Below, one piece after another: positions 1 through 9,693 of a stretch of 64,000 nt of DNA. The position numbers were made by a program, and so were the translations under genes. Source of the stretch: Arenicellales bacterium (GTDB lineage: Bacteria > Pseudomonadota > Gammaproteobacteria > Arenicellales > JAJDZL01); contig OX638343.1 in the NCBI GenBank assembly GCA_951813075.1, positions 1,048,149-1,112,148 on the forward strand, given 5' to 3'. The notes under the pieces are model-generated. The model was not told the origin of the DNA, searched no databases, and worked only from the letters and a program-made list of their open reading frames with translations. Within the stretch, counting starts at the first letter, position 1; the number at the start of each line of letters is the position of its first letter.

Positions 1-346
1 GACCATATCGGTCAGCGATTGAACGAAGCTTGTTTGCTATATAGGAATAAGCTTCATCCCAGGAGATTCGCTGGAATTGTCCAGGCTCTCCCTTCGGGTT
101 GGTCCGAAGCATCGGATACTTCAGACGATCGGGATCTCGGGTCACATACCAGCTGGCCATACCCTTGGCACATCTTGAACCGATGTTGTTCGGTGATTCA
201 GGATTACCTTTGTGATAGACAATTTTTCCGTCTCGAACAAACACTTCGGTGGGACATTGCCAAGGACAGGTATAACAGAAGCTTTTTATAACTTCTGCGC
301 CTTTTATCGCCGCAAGGCGTGAGCCCAAGTCATTCTTAGTACTCAT
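1..346 (-). CDS. Molybdopterin-dependent oxidoreductase, N-terminal fragment (runs off left edge)
   Basis: The minus strand is open from an ATG at 346-344 to the window edge (115 codons). A purine-rich GGAGAG lies about 10 bases upstream of the start. The peptide has CYTCPWQC near residues 24-31 and a fourth cysteine in SRCAKG about 27 residues later. This is the CxxCxxxC...C arrangement of the N-terminal [4Fe-4S] domain of DMSO-reductase-family enzymes. It is followed by the typical DPDRLKYPM and ISWDEA stretches. Such enzymes use a bis-MGD molybdenum or tungsten cofactor; the substrate cannot be told from this fragment. No twin-arginine signal is visible, so a cytoplasmic enzyme is likely. 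Confidence 0.88.
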   Translation of the reverse strand, partial: MSTKNDLGSRLAAIKGAEVIKSFCYTCPWQCPTEVFVRDGKIVYHKGNPESPNNIGSRCAKGMASWYVTRDPDRLKYPMLRTNPKGEPGQFQRISWDEAYSYIANKLRSIADRYG

Positions 347-539
347 AAATCGCTATCTCTCCTCTCGCACTCATGACTGTCAAACTCAATCTATTTGATT
401 GAATTTATTTTGTAGTTATTTCTGAAATTTTATAAATTCTACTGTATGTTATTCAACAAAGTAAAATCTATATATCATCAATATATTATTTCAGCCATTG
501 CCGCTGGCTGATCACGCAATCTACCGGCAAACTCATTGA

Positions 540-1175
540 ATGAGCATACCATCTTTTCACATTTCCGCACAACATATGAAAGGCGCGATCCAAATGCTCC
601 ATCACATTCGCGCGGTTTCGGTACCCATTCTGACCGATGACTTCCGACAGGAACTTCTGGAAGAAGCACAGAGCTACCCGCTGCGCTACATCAACAATTC
701 AATGGGAAGCGGCGAGAATGAAGTGAAACAAGAGATGTATCTACAAAATCAACTACATATGGGCGATGCTTTTGGCGAACTTTTGCGTGATTTTCAGACA
801 CTGTTCAACGATAGTATCTCAGGGTGTGGATTTTTTGATGCCGAAGTCGTATTCAATGACTGGATCATACAAAAATACGAGCCCGGATACATCGGGATCA
901 CACCGCATCGGGACCGAACAGATTATCGGCATATGATTTGTTTGTTCGTGCTCTCAGGGCACGGTCGATTCTATATCAGCAAAGACAGGGCAAAACGCGA
1001 TTCAATGGAGATTGCAAATTTACCTGGCGATGTCATTCTGATGCCAGGTCCTGGATTCAGAGGAATGCATCATAGACCTTTCCACTATCTTGAAGACATT
1101 ACGACGGGTCGTTGGATATTCGGTTTGCGTCATGACGAAACCAAACTGAATGGCGAACGTGACAATTCTGACTAG
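540..1175 (+). CDS. 2OG-Fe(II) dioxygenase-like protein
   Basis: A 211-residue protein. The second half carries PHRDRTD (an HxD pair), then a glycine-rich strand region and MHHRPFHYLED followed by GRWIFGLRHD. This resembles the HxD...H...R iron and 2-oxoglutarate ligands of the double-stranded beta-helix dioxygenases. The assignment rests on that pattern only; the substrate is unknown. The start is uncertain: ATG at 540, 576 or 594 are all possible and none has a clear ribosome binding site. Its stop overlaps the stop of the convergent metZ gene by 3 bases. Confidence 0.6.
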   Translation: MSIPSFHISAQHMKGAIQMLHHIRAVSVPILTDDFRQELLEEAQSYPLRYINNSMGSGENEVKQEMYLQNQLHMGDAFGELLRDFQTLFNDSISGCGFFDAEVVFNDWIIQKYEPGYIGITPHRDRTDYRHMICLFVLSGHGRFYISKDRAKRDSMEIANLPGDVILMPGPGFRGMHHRPFHYLEDITTGRWIFGLRHDETKLNGERDNSD

Positions 1176-2344
1176 CTGAGATTTGCTCGCAAGTCCGCGA
1201 TAAGATCATCTGTATCCTCGAGTCCAATTGACAATCGAATCAAGCCATCGGTAATACCAGCTCGTTCTCGGTCCTCAGGTTTGATGCGTGCATGCGTAGT
1301 TGATGCTGAGTGGCTCACCGTGCTTTTCGCATCACCTAGATTTGCCGTAATAGAGAAAACCTGCAAGGAATCAATGAGTTTCCACGCAGCATGTTGGCCA
1401 CCGGCAAGTTCAAACGAGAGGATCGCTCCAAAGTCATTTTGTTGCTTTTTGGCAAGTTCATGACCCGGATGATTGGCGAGACCAGGATAGTGCACCCGCG
1501 TTACTTTCGGCTGGTCATTCAGCCAGTGTGCAATTTTCGATGCATTGGTACAAGACTCGGACATTCTAATCGCAAGCGTTTCCAATCCCTTGAGGAAAAT
1601 CCACGCGTTGAACGGGCTCATACACGGTCCCGCGGTACGCAAAAAACCAACAATACTGTCTGCAATATCTGGATCGCTGGTTACTACTGCGCCTCCAACG
1701 CCCCTGCCCTGTCCATCGAGGAATTTGGTGGCGGAATGCACAACGACATCCGCACCCAGTTCCAGTGGTTGCTGCAGTGCCGGGGTGCATATGGCATTGT
1801 CGACTACCAGAATGCAATCGCCCTTTTCGTGTGCGACATTTGCTAATTCGGCTATATTAACTATCTCACAAAGTGGATTTGAAGGCGATTCGACGAATAT
1901 CAATTTGGTATTGCCACGCAATTTCCCTCGCCAATCATCGACGTCGGTCGGAGAGATGAATGTGGTTTCAATATCGAATCTGCTAAGAATATTGCAAAAT
2001 AGATTGGTTGTTGAACCAAACAAGCCACGACCCGCAAGAATGTGGTCGCCCGCTTTCAAAGTGGTCATGCACACAGCGAGAATAGCGGCCATCCCAGACG
2101 CGGTACCGCTGCAAAATTTGGCGTTTTCCAGAATCGATAATCGGTTCTCGAATGCTCGAGTAGTTGGATTGGTGAATCTGGAGTAGATGTTGCCTGATTC
2201 TGTTTCGGCGAAACGTCTGGCAGCTTCAGCCGAGTCACGGAATACGAAACTTGATGTCGCAAAAATTGGGTCGTTATGCTCGTTCTCTTCGGTTCTGCAC
2301 TGACCCGCCCTGACTGCTTTCGTTTTAAACCCTTTACCGTCCAT
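1172..2344 (-). CDS. metZ: O-succinylhomoserine sulfhydrylase
   Basis: A PLP enzyme of the Cys/Met metabolism family that makes homocysteine from O-succinylhomoserine and sulfide in the cytoplasm. Seen: YSRFTNPT near residues 54-61, the substrate and PLP-phosphate region GTASGMAA near 80-87, VVDNA, and SATKFLDGQGR with the Schiff-base lysine near residue 207. The frame is open back to 2509, but the start was placed at 2344. A good GAGGAA site precedes that ATG, the resulting 390 residues fit the family, and the upstream codons coincide with a SAM-II-like riboswitch. The neighbouring methionine genes are not in the window. Expression is probably repressed by S-adenosylmethionine. Confidence 0.9.
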   Translation of the reverse strand: MDGKGFKTKAVRAGQCRTEENEHNDPIFATSSFVFRDSAEAARRFAETESGNIYSRFTNPTTRAFENRLSILENAKFCSGTASGMAAILAVCMTTLKAGDHILAGRGLFGSTTNLFCNILSRFDIETTFISPTDVDDWRGKLRGNTKLIFVESPSNPLCEIVNIAELANVAHEKGDCILVVDNAICTPALQQPLELGADVVVHSATKFLDGQGRGVGGAVVTSDPDIADSIVGFLRTAGPCMSPFNAWIFLKGLETLAIRMSESCTNASKIAHWLNDQPKVTRVHYPGLANHPGHELAKKQQNDFGAILSFELAGGQHAAWKLIDSLQVFSITANLGDAKSTVSHSASTTHARIKPEDRERAGITDGLIRLSIGLEDTDDLIADLRANLS

Positions 2345-2396
2345 TACAAATTCCTCGTTTGGCGCTTGAAAGGGAATCGAAAGGTGAGCACGAAGT

Positions 2397-2453
2397 ACCG
2401 CTTTAGCCCTTAAATTATTCGCGCCGGCAAGCTGATCATCAAATCTACGCGAT
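2397..2453 (-). promoter_or_regulatory. SAM-II-like riboswitch in the metZ leader
   Basis: Read on the minus strand, the metZ leader has CGCG at 2451-2448, GATTTG at 2445-2440, GCTTGC at 2432-2427, a second CGCG at 2423-2420, AATAATTT, and GCTAAA at 2407-2402. The two CGCG blocks can form stem P1. The loop and tail words match, in order and spacing, the conserved words of the SAM-II (metA-type) riboswitch as I recall it. The element ends about 50 bases before the metZ ATG. SAM-II elements are known mainly upstream of methionine genes such as metA and metZ. No covariance model was run. Confidence 0.72.
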
Positions 2454-2509
2454 GAACTTTTTAGAATCCTGTAGATAGAACATGACTCTAATTCGGCGAT
2501 TCGGTGCAA

Positions 2510-3805
2510 AATCGATCTGATCTCGCTCGCACCAATTCGCTACGGCCCAAACTCCGCGGACCGCACAAACAACTACTGCTGAGTGCGGGGTATTGTACCT
2601 GATTTTATGAATCTCGTCTGTGATTCCTGACCTCACATAGAACAACAGAACTCTCCTCTGAACGAACCAGTTTAGTTTGAGTTGCAAGCTCATTGCGTCG
2701 GATAACTTTCATCGTGCAATTGACTGCGAAAACCAATTTTTCCCTATTTTTCATTGGATAACGAGAAATTTGTTTTGAACAACCAATAAGAAGTTTTAAC
2801 TCTCAAGAGTTTGGAGATGATGCCAAACGGTTATAGAATGCCGGAATTCGACGTGTAATTATGTATGTAACAAGATATTCGGTTTTTCAGGGAGAGTGAA
2901 AAATTCAACGCTTGTGCAAGTTTAGATTAACTTGTTGCCGAATTTAGTTGTAGGGTTTTGTTGATCGATACTGGTCATTAAACATCTTTGAGCACCTACT
3001 ATCTCTAAACCGTTCAATCGGATTACGGCGAAACTAAAAAAATTCTCTCACGTTGCGATTAAAATTCCATTAGCAAAACTAACGTCGTACGGCTCGATAT
3101 CGCGATATTTGACGATTCAGAAAGACTGAATGACGGAGGAATTAAACGTCTACGCATCAGGAAGACTCGCATGTGTGTTGAGTTTCTTGAGCTGAAAGGA
3201 TTCAACCTTATAAATCCACTTGAAACAGTCTTTTGTGATTTCATGAATCTACTGAAGAAGAGCGTATCGTTACGCATCGAGTAGATTCGCTTCCAATGTT
3301 AGTAAGTTAAAGGAGCGTAAAACATCAAACGATCACCTAGTAAATTACAGCCATTTTGATTTTCTGCAGAAATCATACATCTTTGGTCTGATTAAAGCAT
3401 AGTTGCAGAATAATCAAGTCGAAGGCATTTATCGATTCATAATCCTAACTCAACAAAAACATTTCGCCGGGACGATTATGAAAAATATTTTTTACAAACA
3501 AGAGGTAACTTAGACCTACAGGCGAAATGTTCGTTCAGCATCTGGTATGATTCATCTCGAAATCTGTTAAAATCCAAATTCTCGCTTGCTAGTCGATGGC
3601 ATTACTCCGCATCCTTTTTTATAAGTTCTTATGGATAGTGATCGGGGCATAATTCTCAACAGCCACGTCGTCGGTTACATTTTCCAGTTGTAACCAAAGT
3701 CCATCAATCGTTTGATTAAGGTTCGGAAACTTAGACTTCTATCAGTGTGTAAATTGAGCAACCAATTTCCGCCATTTGTACAAATTTACGCCACAAAATT
3801 TGCTA
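2510..3805. other. Gene-poor AT-rich stretch
   Basis: No credible gene was found. A short open plus-strand frame at about 3063-3284 looks weakly coding. It has no good start, no ribosome binding site and no family that I recognise, so it may be a gene relic. The rest is broken by stops in all frames. Confidence 0.6.
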
Positions 3806-3919
3806 GAGCTTTCAAAATCAATACATGTTGTTGATAGGCACACTCTACCCACCGTAGTTCATTCAATAGACTACGGTGAAAACAGCGTACTTTGTAGTAT
3901 TAATTGATAGATTCAGTTA
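3806..3919. repeat. 114-bp direct repeat, copy A, with hairpin
   Basis: This block recurs at 4094-4207 with an exact offset of 288 bases and only about 10 substitutions, no gaps seen. It contains a perfect 9-bp inverted repeat, CACCGTAGT at 3850-3858 and ACTACGGTG at 3870-3878, with an 11-base loop. It encodes no convincing protein. Confidence 0.9.
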
Positions 3920-4093
3920 TGAGGCGCTACATTGCCCTGTTTGAGAAGTCAACGCTGAAGAGAAACTCGGCGCAACCGAATGGGATACACGAATAAGTCA
4001 AATAAACAACGACTTGCAGTCACAATAAAAAAATCAACCGATGCGACTGTGTTAGAAAATCGCGCTATTCGACTTGAATTTGTGGGAAGTCAA

Positions 4094-4207
4094 GAGCTTT
4101 CAAGATCAATACATGTTGTTAAGTGGCACACTCTACCCACCGTAGTTCACTCAGTAGACTACGGTGAAAACAGCGTACTTTGTAGTATTAATTGATGGAT
4201 TCAGTTA
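4094..4207. repeat. 114-bp direct repeat, copy B, with hairpin
   Basis: Second copy of the block at 3806-3919. The hairpin stem is kept (4138-4146 with 4158-4166), while the loop differs at two places (tcactcagtag here, tcattcaatag in copy A). Changes that fall in the loop but not the stem hint that the fold mattered, although two copies are too few to prove it. Confidence 0.9.
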
Positions 4208-4784
4208 CTAACACTACGACGAGGGGGTAAATTGAGAGTTTTCTAGGTATTGTCTCAGAAAACTGACATCAATTGCGGTATAAACGCAACAGAGGATTTT
4301 GCGTTGCAGCATGCGAAAGCTAAGACGCAAAGCGGTTTAGGTCTGGTGTTTTGCTGTGGCTATTTGACTGAGCGACGGATTTAGACCGAGACCAGGCTGG
4401 TGTGGCATTGAACATTAACTCGAAAATCGGGAGCCGGTGGCATTTCGTTTGATGCTAATTGCGCGTATGTTAGTAGTTGGGCAAAGTAATTGAAGGGGTA
4501 AATTCAAAGAAAGAATTGAGATGATGCAGTTAAACGATCAGGCCTCCGCTTAACAGGCTCAAAACTGTGACGCGCTCCACTATGCAATAACACAACAAAA
4601 CTCGGAGAAGCAAGAGTTTCATCATTTACTTGACGAACCTGGAAACAAAGAATTCGTATCTTTTCGGAGCGATTATTTCAAATCACACTCGGCAGTGAAA
4701 AACCACATTTTTCATATATCCATTTGATTAATTTGGTATTAGGATGATATGTTGGCTGGCATTCGACCAGAAAGTTCGGAGAAA
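4208..4784. other. Gene-poor stretch with possible relic reading frame
   Basis: No intact gene. Around 4522-4730 a plus-strand frame reads as plausible protein after one in-frame TAA (it includes LHYAITQQNSEKQEF), but it has no recognisable family. It is noted as a possible pseudogene relic only. Confidence 0.4.
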
Positions 4785-5290
4785 TTAATATTCAAGAATC
4801 TTCTTGACTGCTTCTGTTGTTATTGTGTAAGTAAATTTTTAATTACGGCAGTTGAAGCTTCGCCAATCTTACCTACTAATTTCTTATATCGGACAACCGC
4901 TTATTATGTCCGAGGGCTATCCACAGCTAGATGCGGAATCGACTGTTTTAATACCTGAATTTCGATTTCTGTTAAGTTGTCTTGCCCTTATGCCAAGGAT
5001 TGAGCTATTTTCAGTCTCGTTTCGACCCAAAAATACGGCTTGCCACGATCATGGCAGAATTCTGGCAGAGTCCGAACAAACTCAACAGCCACAACGCCTG
5101 GCGCTCCGTAACCTCCTCGGATGTTCGCGGAACAACAATGGCACTTAGCAATCGTTTTTTCACCGCATATCGAGCAATAATTGCTATATTTCTCGGGGCT
5201 GACTTCAACTCTGGCGGTTGCGTAGTGCCTATTTGACAAAAATGGGCTGTGTAGTAGTTTCCCGTTACAACCTCAGAATTTATTCTCCAC
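4785..5290 (-). pseudogene. Degenerate DUF2321-like zinc-ribbon protein gene
   Basis: Pieced together on the minus strand, the translation gives a whole small protein. It starts with GNYYTAHFCQ in one frame, then shifts to YCSICGEKTIAKCHCC, IRGGYGAPG, LPEFCHDRGKPYFW and RLKIAQSLA. This order of paired cysteines and the IRG and GKPYFW words resembles the DUF2321 family as I remember it. After an in-frame TAA at 4990-4988 the same frame continues with LTEIEIQVLKQSIPHL and DSPRT. Two adjacent TAA codons follow (4906-4901), then AVVRYKKLVGKIGEAS. A last shift near 4823 leads to TTEAVKKILEY and a stop at 4787-4785. The gene has at least two frameshifts and three nonsense codons, so it is dead. The function of the family is unknown to me. 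Confidence 0.6.
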
Positions 5291-6057
5291 ATTTTTTTCG
5301 ATAATTTTTCAACTATATTAAGACGGCTGCTACTAACCGAATGGAGTGGCTCAATTTTAATTTAATTTCCAAAATCTACAAGCATTTCGACCCGCGTCAC
5401 CTCTTGGATATAAACAAATCTTTTTGACGAATGCGGCATCGATGGCGTGACCGAATTTAGTCTAGCGTATCGTACCATGCTGCATAGTTCGATAGTTGAT
5501 AGTTGGTTTTCTACAAAAAAACCTATATTCATTTAGAGAATGTTGCCGACTAAGCAAGACGGTACAATAGTTAAAGTGGAATTCAGAATTTGAACCTACA
5601 CCAATATTTATTCCATTCAGACAAGATCGGTTTTATGTTGTATTTGTGAAATAAAGCGTCCATACACTTGAGCACTACCTCAAAACGTAATAATTTCCGA
5701 ATCTGAATTGATTTTACGAAATTTCGCCTTTTATTCTTAGATTATTGATTCCCAAATAAAACCGAATTCTAGTGAGGTATGTTAACATGGCGCCAATTGC
5801 GAAAATAGCAGGAATCTAACTAAGTTGGTTTGACAAATTTTGGTGTAATGCTGAATTTTGAACTTATTATTATGCCTATGAGGAATTTCCGAGTGGTAGT
5901 GTGAATCATACTAGACTATGCTCAATTCGCACATCGAGATCAAATGGAGTTTTAATTGTGGACGTTCCAGAAATATTTATTGTTGTTCATAGTTTCTTGC
6001 AGATTACAGTCCACCTTGATTAAATTGGGAAACTTGGACAAAACGAATAGCATCGTC
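5291..6057. other. AT-rich non-coding stretch before the kinase-like operon
   Basis: No gene seen. The promoter of the operon starting at 6058 presumably lies here, but no clear -35/-10 pair could be picked out. An in-frame TTG at 5956 extends the next gene by 34 codons; it was rejected as the start because those residues do not look like part of the fold. Confidence 0.5.
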
Positions 6058-8238
6058 ATGGAAATGGAACAGTCTGATAGAAAAAATATTGCTAAGAATA
6101 CGCCTCTAGATAGTGGAAATTCTCACCAAATTACTCAGCCGTTTCGACCGCGGGCAAGGCTACTACAACTACTTGGCGACGAATTGATTGGAAACCATCG
6201 GCTGGCTATTTTTGAGTTAGTCAAGAACGCATACGACGCTGATGCTACTAATGTATTCGTAAACATTCATATCAATTCTTATGATGAATCTACGATAACT
6301 ATCACTGACGACGGTGAAGGCATGACACTTGATGTTCTCGAATCAGTGTGGCTGGTGCCTGGAGACGACCATCGTAAGGCACAGCGAAATGAAGGTCGGA
6401 GGACAGCTAGATACGGTCGCCTTCCGCTAGGCGAAAAGGGATTAGGTAGATTTGCGGTCCATAAACTGGGCAACTGCATCGAACTAATAACTAGAGCACA
6501 AGGTTCTGATGAATGCGTCGTAGACATCGACTGGAGGGAATTAATTGCAGAATCCTATCTCGATCAAGCAAATGTTGTAATAAACGTCCGTAAACCAAAG
6601 CTATATTCCGAAGACAAAACAGGGACTCAAATCACAATTCGGAATTTACGCACTGGTTGGTCGCGAGGGGAAGTGCGGCGACTTTACAACCAGATGACTT
6701 CAATCTGTTCGCCGTTTGAAGAACCAAGTGACTTTCATACCAAGTTAATAGTACCTGGTTACGAAAGCTGGATTGAGGACTTACCAGATGTATCCGAAAT
6801 TCTCAATCGCGCAATGTGGAAATTTACATTTAACGCTGACAGCGATGGGTTCGATTGGAGTTACGAGTTCTGCAAGCAACCAGGACTCAACATCGAGGGT
6901 CGAAAATTGGAGAAATCAAACGATATTTTGAAAATTCCAGTTTTAATCGAGAAAACCAATAGAACTAAGACTGTCGCCGACCAATCCAATTTCGCAGAAA
7001 TTGGACCTGTTAGGGGAAAGTTCTATGTCTATGACCGAGATCGTGAAATTCGACAGTATGTGCCAAATATTTCAATTGTTGAAAGCTATCTGAATGAATC
7101 GGGAGGAATCCGGGTCTACAGGGATGGTATTCGAGTGTACAACTACGGCGAACGCGGTGACGACTGGTTGGGACTCGACCTCCGCCGAGTAAATCTACCA
7201 ACGCTTCGGATAAGCAACAATATCATCTTGGGTGAAATCCACCTCTCTTTGGATGAGTCGAAAGGGCTTAATGAAAAAACCAATCGAGAGGGCTTTGTTG
7301 AAAACGATGTGTACACGGAGTTCCGTCGAATTGTATTGGGAGTTCTCGCAACTCTAGAAACCGAACGCCAAATTGACAAAACCCGAATTCGAAAACTAAT
7401 GAAACCAGACGAATCTTCGGTGGGTATGGGAATCGCGAAACCAATTCAAGAATTACGGAAAGCACTTGATCAACAAGGAATTAGGGATAAATTTGAACAG
7501 TACATTGTCCGTATTGAAGAACACTACCGAGATAGGCAAGAAACTCTGCTTGCAGCTGGTATTTCGGGACTCAATCTTGCAATAATTTTCCATGAAGTTG
7601 AGCGCGGAGTTCGATCACTTCATCGTGCAATCATTCAAGGTGTAGATACCGAAACAGCCGTCATTCAAGCACGTGATCTGGTTCATCTTCTAGATGGATT
7701 CGCATCTCTACTCAGACGGAACAGTAGGCAGGGGAATAGCGGAAAAAAACTCATCCGCGCTGCACACCAAATGAATCTTCTGCGATTCCGACATCACTCT
7801 ATTAGATTTGTTTGTCCTCCGCTTGAACGAGACGACTTGGATTTCCAATCCAATTTTGCCTTCAATCTAGTTCTCGGCGCACTAAACAATTTAATTGATA
7901 ATTCCCTGTACTGGTTGAGCATTAGATGGCCAAATCAACACGATCAGAATGCTACGCCAGAAAAAAAATTGTACATTGATATATTGCCTGATTTTCATGG
8001 AGGACCGGCGATCATTGTTGCTGATAATGGAATCGGATATCGAGGAGATGATCCCGAAAATCTAATTCGACCATTTTTCACGCGTAAACCCGAAGGTATG
8101 GGATTAGGTTTGTTTTACACCAATATGGTAATGGAGTTAAACGAAGGAGATCTCGTGTTTCCACAACCAGTAGAGGTAGAAATTCCCGAAGAATTTGATG
8201 GAGCGGTATCGGTTCTTATCTTCACAGGAATGAATTGA
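6058..8238 (+). CDS. Double-GHKL histidine-kinase-like ATPase
   Basis: About 726 residues from the chosen ATG (start uncertain). It has two Bergerat ATP-binding folds. The first is MutL/Hsp90-like, with ELVKNAYDAD near 53-62, DDGEGM near 84-89 and GEKGLGRFA near 125-133. The second is kinase-like, with NNLIDNS at 610-616, DNGIGY at 656-661 and GMGLGL at 680-685. Between them, IIFHEVERG holds a histidine at about 512, placed like the phospho-acceptor of a dimerisation/H-box. No membrane segment or sensor domain is visible, so the protein should be cytosolic. The gene is followed after 1 base by the receiver-domain gene, so a phosphorelay is plausible. Two GHKL modules in one protein beside a DNA methyltransferase recall the MORC/MutL-type ATPases of some restriction systems. 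The biochemical role is inferred. Confidence 0.8.
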   Translation: MEMEQSDRKNIAKNTPLDSGNSHQITQPFRPRARLLQLLGDELIGNHRLAIFELVKNAYDADATNVFVNIHINSYDESTITITDDGEGMTLDVLESVWLVPGDDHRKAQRNEGRRTARYGRLPLGEKGLGRFAVHKLGNCIELITRAQGSDECVVDIDWRELIAESYLDQANVVINVRKPKLYSEDKTGTQITIRNLRTGWSRGEVRRLYNQMTSICSPFEEPSDFHTKLIVPGYESWIEDLPDVSEILNRAMWKFTFNADSDGFDWSYEFCKQPGLNIEGRKLEKSNDILKIPVLIEKTNRTKTVADQSNFAEIGPVRGKFYVYDRDREIRQYVPNISIVESYLNESGGIRVYRDGIRVYNYGERGDDWLGLDLRRVNLPTLRISNNIILGEIHLSLDESKGLNEKTNREGFVENDVYTEFRRIVLGVLATLETERQIDKTRIRKLMKPDESSVGMGIAKPIQELRKALDQQGIRDKFEQYIVRIEEHYRDRQETLLAAGISGLNLAIIFHEVERGVRSLHRAIIQGVDTETAVIQARDLVHLLDGFASLLRRNSRQGNSGKKLIRAAHQMNLLRFRHHSIRFVCPPLERDDLDFQSNFAFNLVLGALNNLIDNSLYWLSIRWPNQHDQNATPEKKLYIDILPDFHGGPAIIVADNGIGYRGDDPENLIRPFFTRKPEGMGLGLFYTNMVMELNEGDLVFPQPVEVEIPEEFDGAVSVLIFTGMN

Positions 8239-8239
8239 A

Positions 8240-9535
8240 GTGCTACCTACGCCGAGAATTGTTGTAATAGATGACGAGATTAAACATCTTGAAGGGCTCA
8301 CTCGAGGTCTCAACAAGTTCGGCTATGCCTGCCTACCGATCCTTTATCCCGGTCAATTGGTTACTGAATCAAATTGCCCATACGTAAGAATTATTTTTAC
8401 CGATTTACATATCGTAGGCGGACCTATAAGTAATTTTATTAGCGACTTTGCTGCAATTGGTGGACTTATTGAAAACCAAATTAAACCTTCGGGGCCTTAC
8501 CTTATTATTCTTTGGACGGAACATCCGGAGCAAGAGCAAGAATTTCAGAATTACTTAACGAGAAATTTAATGAATGTAGCAAAACCATTTGCTGTTATAG
8601 CTTTAAGTAAAGCGGAACATCTAGACTCTACCAACAGGAACATAAGTGATCCAAATTCACTGATTTTCGAGATTCGGAAAATTATAGAGGCACAACCCCA
8701 AGTTGCAGCACTTCTTGATTGGGAGCGCGCTGCGCAAAATTCTGTCGCGGAGACCGTGTCATCTTTGTCAGAATTGGCAAACTTTGAACCGAAAGAATTG
8801 AGCAAACTACTCAACAAATTAGCTGCCGCGGCTGTTGGGGCGAAAAATTTTCCCGATGATATCTTTGCTGCAGTGAACGAAGCACTTTTGCCTATTTTGG
8901 CTGATCGGGTGGCTTACATGGGGTCTCAAGACAGTAATGTTGGCCTATGGCAAAAAGCACTTTGTCAGCATAACATTACAGGAACGTTAGATTGCGACAT
9001 TGTTGCCAAACTCAATAGTTTGGTACATCTTGAAGTGCTCAAGTATGAAAAACCGACAAACTGGCAAAAACGCGGTGCTGTAGTTCCGTTGCCGAAGAGA
9101 TTTTCCGAAAGTAAATTCAAAAGCACATTTGGGCTTACTCAAAATGACATAGCGGAAAAATCGTTTTTCTGTAAAAATTTCGAAGAAAACAAAGATAAAA
9201 CCAGTTGGGTGTTGGTGCAAACTCAACCTGCATGTGACTATGCTCAGAATCGACCGGGGACCTTGCCATTCAATCTCGGTTTATATTTGCATTCCGAACT
9301 CGTACGGAGGAACGCTAAACCTCCTGAGTCTCTTTGGTGCAGTCCACCTTTCTGGGTAGAGAATGTAACATTCAAATTTCATATTAATGCAACCTATCAG
9401 GTTTCGTTACCACCACACGCTCGCAACATAGATTTCCCGAAATTCCGGTTACGTGAACAGATACTCAATGAATTGATATACCGGATACACAGCTACGGTG
9501 CACGTCCGGGCTCAATTTCGTTTCGTAATAATTGA
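8240..9535 (+). CDS. Receiver-domain protein with unknown C-terminal domain
   Basis: 431 residues starting at a GTG one base after the kinase-like gene. Residues 1-125 follow the receiver pattern: the acidic pair D11-D12 in VIDDE, D55 in IIFTDLH as likely phospho-acceptor, T93 in LIILWTEH, and a lysine near 124. The remaining 300 residues match no output domain that I recognise. There is no helix-turn-helix, and the part around WVLVQTQPACDYAQN and SPPFWVENVTFKFH looks like a folded globular domain. Context suggests it is the partner of the upstream ATPase. It could be an effector or a decoy rather than a transcription factor. Confidence 0.72.
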   Translation: MLPTPRIVVIDDEIKHLEGLTRGLNKFGYACLPILYPGQLVTESNCPYVRIIFTDLHIVGGPISNFISDFAAIGGLIENQIKPSGPYLIILWTEHPEQEQEFQNYLTRNLMNVAKPFAVIALSKAEHLDSTNRNISDPNSLIFEIRKIIEAQPQVAALLDWERAAQNSVAETVSSLSELANFEPKELSKLLNKLAAAAVGAKNFPDDIFAAVNEALLPILADRVAYMGSQDSNVGLWQKALCQHNITGTLDCDIVAKLNSLVHLEVLKYEKPTNWQKRGAVVPLPKRFSESKFKSTFGLTQNDIAEKSFFCKNFEENKDKTSWVLVQTQPACDYAQNRPGTLPFNLGLYLHSELVRRNAKPPESLWCSPPFWVENVTFKFHINATYQVSLPPHARNIDFPKFRLREQILNELIYRIHSYGARPGSISFRNN

Positions 9536-9693
9536 ATGTCAAGTACAGAAAGCCGTAGTCTAAGCTTCGACAAACGTATTTGGGATTGGAATTTATACTC
9601 CATTCATCTAAAGTTGGAATTGCTGCACAATTAGTTTATAGGGTGATTTATTCCCTATCTATTCCTCCAAGCCCAACCAAATTTAATGAATAA
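9536..9693 (+). pseudogene. Possible small ORF with frameshift between receiver gene and methyltransferase gene
   Basis: An ATG directly abuts the receiver-gene stop and encodes MSSTESRSLSFDKRIWDW and on to a TAG after 32 codons. If one base is skipped near 9630, the frame continues with AQLVYRVIYSLSIPPSP. It then ends at a TAA at 9691-9693, overlapping the methyltransferase ATG. The abutting start and overlapping stop are what an operon gene of about 52 codons would show. It could equally be a chance spacer. No family recognised. Confidence 0.25.

Noticed and set aside
2345-2509. N-terminal extension of metZ by 55 codons
   Set aside because: The segment overlaps the riboswitch and does not fit the family; a strong ribosome site marks the later start.
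3063-3284. Open plus-strand frame with coding-like residues
   Set aside because: No start codon near the front, no recognisable family and no neighbouring evidence; kept only as a possible relic.
3980-4195. 71-codon plus-strand open frame across repeat copy B
   Set aside because: It runs through the hairpin repeat, has no ribosome binding site and is not kept in copy A.
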